From an uncultured Pseudomonadota bacterium (GTDB lineage Bacteria > Pseudomonadota > Gammaproteobacteria > Burkholderiales > Rhodocyclaceae), in assembly GCA_903939665.1 (NCBI GenBank), contig CAJAHZ010000232.1, forward strand, positions 1 through 9,811: DNA of 9,811 nt. The letters run 5' to 3'. Each line of letters opens with the position of its first letter. Within the stretch, counting starts at the first letter, position 1. Shown here in pieces: positions 5,515 through 9,811 of this stretch. The notes under the pieces are model-generated. The model was not told the origin of the DNA. It saw nothing but the letters and a program-made list of their open reading frames with translations, and did no database searches. Both the position numbers and the translations under genes were made by a program.

Positions 5515-6360
5515 ATGAGCGATCACGAGAAACCTGCTGTAAAGCGCCCTGCTGCCCCTGTTCGCAAACAGGCCAATCGGCGCAAGTTCATACGTTCCGC
5601 TGTCCTTGCCGGTGGCATGGTTGGCTTGTCCCTGCTCGGCTACATACCGGTCGCCAATGCGCGCAAGCCGCGCATGCGCCCGCCCGGTGCGCTTGAGGAG
5701 CATGATTTTCTTTCATCGTGCATCAAGTGCGGGCAGTGTGTTCAGGTCTGCCCGGTGGCGGCAATCAAGCTCGATGATATCGATCATGGCTTCGGTATCG
5801 GTGTGCCTTACATCGACTCGCGCAAGCAAGCTTGCGATTTCTCGTGTGACGCGGTGCAGTGCATCCTGGCCTGCCCGACCGGCGCGCTGACCTACACCAA
5901 GCCGATGTTCGCCGATCTGCGCGAGGGGATGAAGCTCTCGCGTGCGCCGGTGCTCAAAGCCAAGGAGAAGGACGCGGAGCCGACGCTCAATCTCAAGGAG
6001 CGTACCGGTGTCGCGCGTCTGTCGCGACCGGAAGCGTGTCTCGCGGTGCTCGGCAAGGGCTTCAAGGGGCAGGCGCGTGGCGCCGACTTCAAGGGCCGCA
6101 TGCGTTACATGGACGTTGACCGCTGGAAGCCGATCGCCGTGCGCGACCATCCCTACGAACGCGACATCTGCGATCTGTGCGTCACCGAGTGTCCGATCAA
6201 GGACGCGATCAAGCTGCAGGAAACGGTGGGTGCTGATGGCGTTAAACGTTACCTGCCGGTCGTGCTTGAACAGTGCGTCGGCTGCGGCGTTTGCGAGATG
6301 ATCTGCCCGGTTGAGTCGACGGCGATTGTCGTCGATGAACGCAAAGCCTGGGGCGCATGA
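5515..6360 (+). CDS. nosG: NapG-type 4Fe-4S ferredoxin protein NosG with Tat-like signal
   Basis: A 281-residue periplasmic iron-sulfur protein related to NapG/MauM. With NosH it is thought to form a menaquinol dehydrogenase feeding clade II NosZ. The N-terminus has a twin-arginine motif NRRKFIRS (R22, R23, F25) followed by a hydrophobic stretch to about residue 49, suggesting Tat export, possibly with the signal kept as an anchor. Cluster-binding cysteines are C69, C72, C75, C79; C107, C111, C116, C120; C219, C222, C226; and C254, C257, C260, C264. The third group shows only three close cysteines. C165 is the only other Cys and could be the fourth ligand (inference). AAGG at 5504-5507 is 7 nt before ATG 5515. 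The stop overlaps the nosH start (ATGA). Confidence 0.94.
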   Translation: MSDHEKPAVKRPAAPVRKQANRRKFIRSAVLAGGMVGLSLLGYIPVANARKPRMRPPGALEEHDFLSSCIKCGQCVQVCPVAAIKLDDIDHGFGIGVPYIDSRKQACDFSCDAVQCILACPTGALTYTKPMFADLREGMKLSRAPVLKAKEKDAEPTLNLKERTGVARLSRPEACLAVLGKGFKGQARGADFKGRMRYMDVDRWKPIAVRDHPYERDICDLCVTECPIKDAIKLQETVGADGVKRYLPVVLEQCVGCGVCEMICPVESTAIVVDERKAWGA

Positions 6361-7322
6361 TGGGTGCCTTTGAACGTATCAAGGTCATGCTCGGCGCTGA
6401 CCCGCAAAAGCCCACTGAATTTACGCCCGAGGCGAAGGAAATCCATAGCCTGAAGCGTATGACCAAGGCCGATTTTGAAGCGCAGAAACAGCATGCGCGC
6501 GATCACAAGCTGATGACCAATAAATGGCGCAACCGGCGCTGGGCGGTCCTGCTTTTCACCAATCTGCTGTTTACCTTCTCTTTCTGGCTGGATATCCAGC
6601 TGCTTGAAGGGGCATTGACAGCCTCGCGTTTTGCCGGTTTTCACCTGATCGACCTCAATTCGGCGTTGCAGGTGATGCTTGCGCACAAGCACATCATCGT
6701 CAATCTGTTCATCGGGACGGCGACAGTCTTTGTCCTGTGGGCGGCGCTTGGCGGGCGCTCTTTCTGTTCATGGATCTGCCCTTATCATCTGGTCGCCGAG
6801 TGGTGTGAGTGGATTCACCTCAAGCTGGTGGAAAAGAAGCTGATCACCGACCACGAATTTCATCGCGGTTCACGCACCATCTTTTGGCTTCTTTTTTCGC
6901 TGATGGCGCTGGTCAGCGGCTACACGGTTTTTGAAACGATTTCGCCGACCGGTATTCTGTCGCGGGCGCTGGTGTACGGCCCTTCGCTGGCCCTTGGCTG
7001 GGTCATTTTGTTGCTGATTTTCGAGGTGCTGTATTCGCGCCGCGCCTGGTGTCGCTACGTCTGCCCGATCGGCCTCACCTATGGTATGGTGGGCGCCATT
7101 TCGCCGCTGCGCGTTCAATATCGTCTGGAGAATTGCTTCCACGAGGGCGATTGCCGCAAGGTCTGTCTGGTGCCGCATGTTCTTGATGTGGTCATCAAGG
7201 GGCGGGCGGCAGACAAACATATGGCCATCGGACCCGACTGCACGCGCTGCGGCCTGTGCGTCGATGTTTGCCCGAGCGGCGCGCTGGTCTTCGATGTCAA
7301 AGGTTTGAGCAAGCTGCTCTGA
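6357..7322 (+). CDS. nosH: NapH-type membrane quinol dehydrogenase subunit NosH
   Basis: A 321-residue membrane protein of the NapH/ferredoxin family, the expected partner of NosG in oxidising menaquinol for N2O reduction. A charged N-terminus of about 60 residues precedes four predicted helices at about 61-80, 112-131, 164-182 and 203-226. The family's two C-x3-CP motifs are at C137/C141 (CSWICP) and C232/C236 (CRYVCP), each in an Arg-rich surrounding. The C-terminal cytoplasmic domain has C260, C266, C270 and then C295, C298, C301, C305 (CTRCGLCVDVCP), giving probably two 4Fe-4S clusters. Start ATG 6357 overlaps the nosG stop by 4 nt; ATG 6360 is a near-equal alternative. nosF starts 12 nt downstream. 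Confidence 0.94.
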   Translation: MMGAFERIKVMLGADPQKPTEFTPEAKEIHSLKRMTKADFEAQKQHARDHKLMTNKWRNRRWAVLLFTNLLFTFSFWLDIQLLEGALTASRFAGFHLIDLNSALQVMLAHKHIIVNLFIGTATVFVLWAALGGRSFCSWICPYHLVAEWCEWIHLKLVEKKLITDHEFHRGSRTIFWLLFSLMALVSGYTVFETISPTGILSRALVYGPSLALGWVILLLIFEVLYSRRAWCRYVCPIGLTYGMVGAISPLRVQYRLENCFHEGDCRKVCLVPHVLDVVIKGRAADKHMAIGPDCTRCGLCVDVCPSGALVFDVKGLSKLL

Positions 7323-7334
7323 GCAAGGCCGTCA

Positions 7335-8207
7335 ATGATCCGTTTTGAAAACGTAAGCAAACTCTTCAAGCGCAACCGTGTGCTCGATGACGTCAGCCTT
7401 GATATCACCCTTGGTGAGCGCATTGCACTGATCGGTTCGAATGGCGCTGGCAAGACCACCTTGATCCGCTGCCTGCTCGGCGAATACACGCACGACGGCA
7501 ATGTCACGATCGGCGGACAAAGTCCGCGCAGCGAGCGGACCAGCGTGCTGGGCAAGGTTGGTTTTGTTCCGCAGTTGCCGCCGCCGCTCAAGATGCCGGT
7601 CGGCCAGTTGGTGAATTTTGCTGCCGCCGTGTGCAACTCGGACCCCAAGCGTATTCATGACATTGCGACCCGTCTCGGGCTGGATGTCGACGAAATTCTG
7701 GCGCGTCCATTCAACCGGCTTTCCGGCGGCATGAAGCAGAAACTGTTGATTGCCATCGCGCTCGGTCGTGATACGCAGGTGCTGGTGATGGATGAGCCGG
7801 CAGCCAACCTCGATCCGGAAGCGCGTCACATCTTCTTTCAGCTGCTCGCTGAGCGGCTGGAAAATACGACGATGATCATTTCCAGTCACCGTCTCGACGA
7901 GGTGGCTTCGCTGGTCAACCGCGTCGTCGAAATGGATATGGGCAAGGTCGTGCTTGATGACCGCGTGGCTGAAGAGTCAAAACTTGCCACCCTGTTCAAC
8001 TGTCATCTCAACCTTGCCCGCGCTGATGCGGCGATCACCAAGACGCTTACCACCTGGCAGTTTGCCGACCGGCGCGACGGCGTCGAGTGGCATGGCCTCG
8101 TGTCCGGACCCGACCGTCTGCGTTTTCTCGGCATGGTGTCGCGTTACGTCGGTCTGCTGGCGCGTATCGAGATGGCCGAAGTCGACCCTTCGATCACGCT
8201 GCAATAA
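7335..8207 (+). CDS. nosF: ABC transporter ATPase NosF
   Basis: A 290-residue cytoplasmic ATPase that powers NosY in the NosDFY complex needed for maturation of the NosZ copper-sulfur site. Walker A is GSNGAGKT (34-41), the Q-loop glutamine is Q80, the signature is LSGGM (129-133), Walker B is VLVMDEP (149-155), the D-loop is NLDPE, and the switch histidine is H185 (SSHRL). All catalytic residues are present. About 80 residues follow the nucleotide-binding domain and have no motif I recognise. AAGG at 7325-7328 lies 6 nt before ATG 7335. The nosL start is only 2 nt after its stop. Confidence 0.96.
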   Translation: MIRFENVSKLFKRNRVLDDVSLDITLGERIALIGSNGAGKTTLIRCLLGEYTHDGNVTIGGQSPRSERTSVLGKVGFVPQLPPPLKMPVGQLVNFAAAVCNSDPKRIHDIATRLGLDVDEILARPFNRLSGGMKQKLLIAIALGRDTQVLVMDEPAANLDPEARHIFFQLLAERLENTTMIISSHRLDEVASLVNRVVEMDMGKVVLDDRVAEESKLATLFNCHLNLARADAAITKTLTTWQFADRRDGVEWHGLVSGPDRLRFLGMVSRYVGLLARIEMAEVDPSITLQ

Positions 8208-8209
8208 AC

Positions 8210-8647
8210 ATGAAGCGACGTCATTTCTGTGTCGCGCTACCGATGGCGGCCCTTGGTTTTTCACTGGCCGCTTGCGGTCGTGAGCCAACGAGCGGCCCGG
8301 TCGAGATCAAGTGGGATCGCGAAACCGATGCGCGTTGCAGCATGGTGATCAGCGACAAGCGATTTGCCGCCCAAATCCGCGATCCCAATGGCAAGCCCTG
8401 GAAATTCGACGATATCGGCTGCGCCATGTTCTGGCTCATGCAGCAGCCGTTCAGCGAAGAGACGCCGAAGACCGAATACTGGGTCGCCGATTACAAGAGC
8501 GGCAACTGGATCGAGGCGCGTCAAGCCTATTACCTTGAAGGCCGGAAGAGCCCGATGGGCTACCAATTCGCCGCCGTGGCCGAGCCGGAAGTCGGGGCCA
8601 TCCCCTACACAGAAATGAAAAAGCGCATCCTTTCGCGCGGCAAATGA
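8210..8647 (+). CDS. nosL: Copper-binding lipoprotein NosL
   Basis: A 145-residue lipoprotein copper chaperone that supplies Cu(I) for NosZ maturation via NosD. The N-terminus MKRRHF with a hydrophobic core ends in the lipobox LAAC with C22 as lipidation site. The next residue is Gly, not Asp, so outer-membrane sorting is likely. The C-x-M copper motif is CSM (C43, M45). A second conserved segment around DDIGCAMFW contains C71 and M73. Length is usual for NosL. Start ATG 8210 gives the lipoprotein signal; the in-frame upstream ATG 8087 lies inside nosF and would bury it. No Shine-Dalgarno is evident, so coupling to nosF translation is likely. Here nosL separates nosF from nosY, whereas the order nosF-nosY-nosL is common. 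Confidence 0.93.
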   Translation: MKRRHFCVALPMAALGFSLAACGREPTSGPVEIKWDRETDARCSMVISDKRFAAQIRDPNGKPWKFDDIGCAMFWLMQQPFSEETPKTEYWVADYKSGNWIEARQAYYLEGRKSPMGYQFAAVAEPEVGAIPYTEMKKRILSRGK

Positions 8648-8662
8648 TCCATTGAGTAAAGC

Positions 8663-9490
8663 ATGAATACACTCCTTCTTACCGCCCGGCTGGATATCGT
8701 CGAATCGTTGCGTGCGCGCTGGTTCCTCATCTACAGCCTGGTTTTCGGCGGCATTGTTGCGCTGCTTTTTGCCTTTGGCCTCACCGAGTCGCGCGTGCTG
8801 GGCTTCATCGGCCTGTCGCGCCTGCTGGTTACCTATATCCAGCTGACCATGGCGATCCTGCCGATTTTTGTCCTGATCACCACGGTTCGCTCGGTGGCCG
8901 GCGACCGCGAGGCCGGCGTCTTCGAGTATCTGCTCTCGCTGCCGGTGTCCCTCTCAGCGTGGTTCTGGGGCAAGATCATTGGCCGCTACGTGACGATCTT
9001 TCTGCCGGTTTTTGCCGCCATGCTCGGCTCGGTGATCTGGTCGCTGATTCAGGGGGTTGAAGTACCGTGGGGGATGTTCTTTTACTATACGGCCCTGCTC
9101 GCCGCGATGGCCTGGTGCTTTCTCGGCATCGGCATGTTCATCTCGACGCTGGCGCGCAGCACCGATGTGGCGCAGGGTGCGGCCTTCATGGTCTGGCTGA
9201 CGATGCTGCTGTTCCTCGATCTGATCCTGCTGGGCATGATGATCCAAGGGCACGTGGCGCCCGAGATCGCGGTCGGCATTGCGCTGGCTAACCCCTTGCA
9301 GGTCTTTCGCACGGCCGCATTGGCCATGTTCGATCCGCAACTGATCGTGCTCGGGCCATCGGCCTACGTCATCCTCGATCTGTTTGGCGCGACCGGTTAC
9401 CAGATTTATGCGCTGATCTATCCGGTGGCCATCGGCTCGTTGTGTGCGCTGGTCGGCTACCTGACCTTTCGCCGTTCCGATCTGCCGTGA
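8663..9490 (+). CDS. nosY: ABC-2 type permease NosY
   Basis: A 275-residue inner-membrane permease, partner of NosF and NosD in NosZ copper-site assembly; the substrate carried is often supposed to be a sulfur species. Six hydrophobic segments are visible, at about 20-40, 50-76, 108-132, 139-163, 174-194 and 249-270. The cytoplasmic loop AGDREAGVFEYLLSLP (residues 79-94) is the family hallmark of NosY/ABC-2 permeases and the likely coupling region with NosF. Length is normal. Only a weak GAG at 8654-8656 precedes ATG 8663. Its stop codon overlaps the GTG start of the following thioredoxin-like gene. Confidence 0.94.
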   Translation: MNTLLLTARLDIVESLRARWFLIYSLVFGGIVALLFAFGLTESRVLGFIGLSRLLVTYIQLTMAILPIFVLITTVRSVAGDREAGVFEYLLSLPVSLSAWFWGKIIGRYVTIFLPVFAAMLGSVIWSLIQGVEVPWGMFFYYTALLAAMAWCFLGIGMFISTLARSTDVAQGAAFMVWLTMLLFLDLILLGMMIQGHVAPEIAVGIALANPLQVFRTAALAMFDPQLIVLGPSAYVILDLFGATGYQIYALIYPVAIGSLCALVGYLTFRRSDLP

Positions 9491-9811
9491 ACACGCTGTT
9501 CGCCCTGTTGGCGCTGTGCTTGGCACTGCCTGCCTTCGCTGCCAGCGCCGAGGAGATGCCCTCGTCGGCGCCGTTTTTTGCGCTCACGATGAGCACGCCA
9601 GACGACAAGCCAGTCGTCTTCGAGTCGTTGAAGGGCAAGCCCCTCATCGTCAACTTCTGGGCGCGCTGGTGCGGCCCCTGCCGCAAGGAAATCCCCGATC
9701 TTGCCGAGATGCACGCCAAATACAAAAGCAAGGGGCTGGTCATCGTCGGCATCGCGGTCGAGGATCCGGCCAATCGCGACAGCGTTCGCGAGTTTGCCAA
9801 GGCCTACGAAA
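9487..9811 (+). CDS. TlpA/ResA-like periplasmic thioredoxin, 3'-truncated by window edge
   Basis: The first 108 residues of a secreted thioredoxin-fold protein; the frame is open to the end of the window. GTG 9487 overlaps the nosY stop (GTGA), so translation is probably coupled. A Sec signal peptide covers residues 1-18 (LFALLALCLALPAFA, cleavage after AFA). The TlpA/ResA pattern follows: APFFALT, then NFWARWCGPC with redox cysteines C62 and C65, then KEIPDL and VIVGIAVED. Family members reduce cysteines of apo-cytochromes c or of CuA sites and Sco-type chaperones. Placement in the nos operon suggests it keeps NosZ CuA, NosL or heme-site cysteines reduced, which is inference. The cis-proline and the C-terminus lie outside the window. 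Confidence 0.9.
   Translation, partial: MNTLFALLALCLALPAFAASAEEMPSSAPFFALTMSTPDDKPVVFESLKGKPLIVNFWARWCGPCRKEIPDLAEMHAKYKSKGLVIVGIAVEDPANRDSVREFAKAYE

Noticed and set aside
5821..5836. Perfect 6-bp hairpin CGCAAG-CAAG-CTTGCG inside nosG
   Set aside because: It lies in coding sequence between Fe-S motifs with no T-run of note. Short perfect hairpins are expected by chance in this amount of sequence.
7513..7527. Perfect 6-bp hairpin GCGGAC-AAA-GTCCGC inside nosF
   Set aside because: It lies in coding sequence and is not followed by a T-run. It is probably incidental.
8087..8209. N-terminal extension of NosL from ATG 8087
   Set aside because: It lies wholly within nosF in another frame and would bury the lipoprotein signal that begins at ATG 8210.

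Overview
The window holds most of a nitrous-oxide-reduction (nos) gene cluster, all on the + strand. It runs from the 3' part of nosZ, cut by the left edge, to the start of a thioredoxin-like gene, cut by the right edge. The layout matches the clade II ('atypical') nos type known from Wolinella and Dechloromonas-like bacteria: a nosB-type membrane protein gene, c-type cytochrome genes, and napG/napH-like nosG and nosH, with no nosR visible. GC-rich third codon positions, CRP/FNR-type promoters and the overall gene content suggest a denitrifying betaproteobacterium (Rhodocyclaceae/Azonexaceae-like). That assignment is inference; nothing in the window names the organism.

Left part (1-3007): the NosZ fragment has four CuZ histidines, the complete CuA site and a 115-residue helical tail without heme. 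It is followed by a strong intrinsic terminator. Two separate genes for secreted c4-like cytochromes c follow: one monoheme (nosC1-like) and one diheme (nosC2-like). Each has its own upstream FNR/DNR-type dyad placed 22 nt before a TAGAnT -10 element, which puts the dyad at -41.5 in both cases. The second cytochrome gene ends at another hairpin terminator.

Right part (3112-9811): nosB-nosD-nosG-nosH-nosF-nosL-nosY-tlpA-like. Gaps run from a 4-nt overlap to 15 nt, so this is very probably one transcription unit. NosB, NosG and NosH look like a membrane/Fe-S electron-transfer module that takes electrons from the quinone pool. The periplasmic cytochromes would carry electrons to CuA of NosZ. NosD, NosF and NosY form the ABC-type assembly machinery for the CuZ site, NosL is a copper-donating outer lipoprotein, and the thioredoxin-like protein is a candidate reductant for CuA or heme-site cysteines.

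No tRNA, rRNA, CRISPR array, IS element or integrase was seen. There is no stretch over 300 bases without a gene; the longest gap is 2956-3111. The most useful new observations are the matched pair of FNR-type promoters, one with its -10 in the loop of the nosZ terminator, the three related c4 modules, the heme-free NosZ tail, and the coupled TlpA-like gene.
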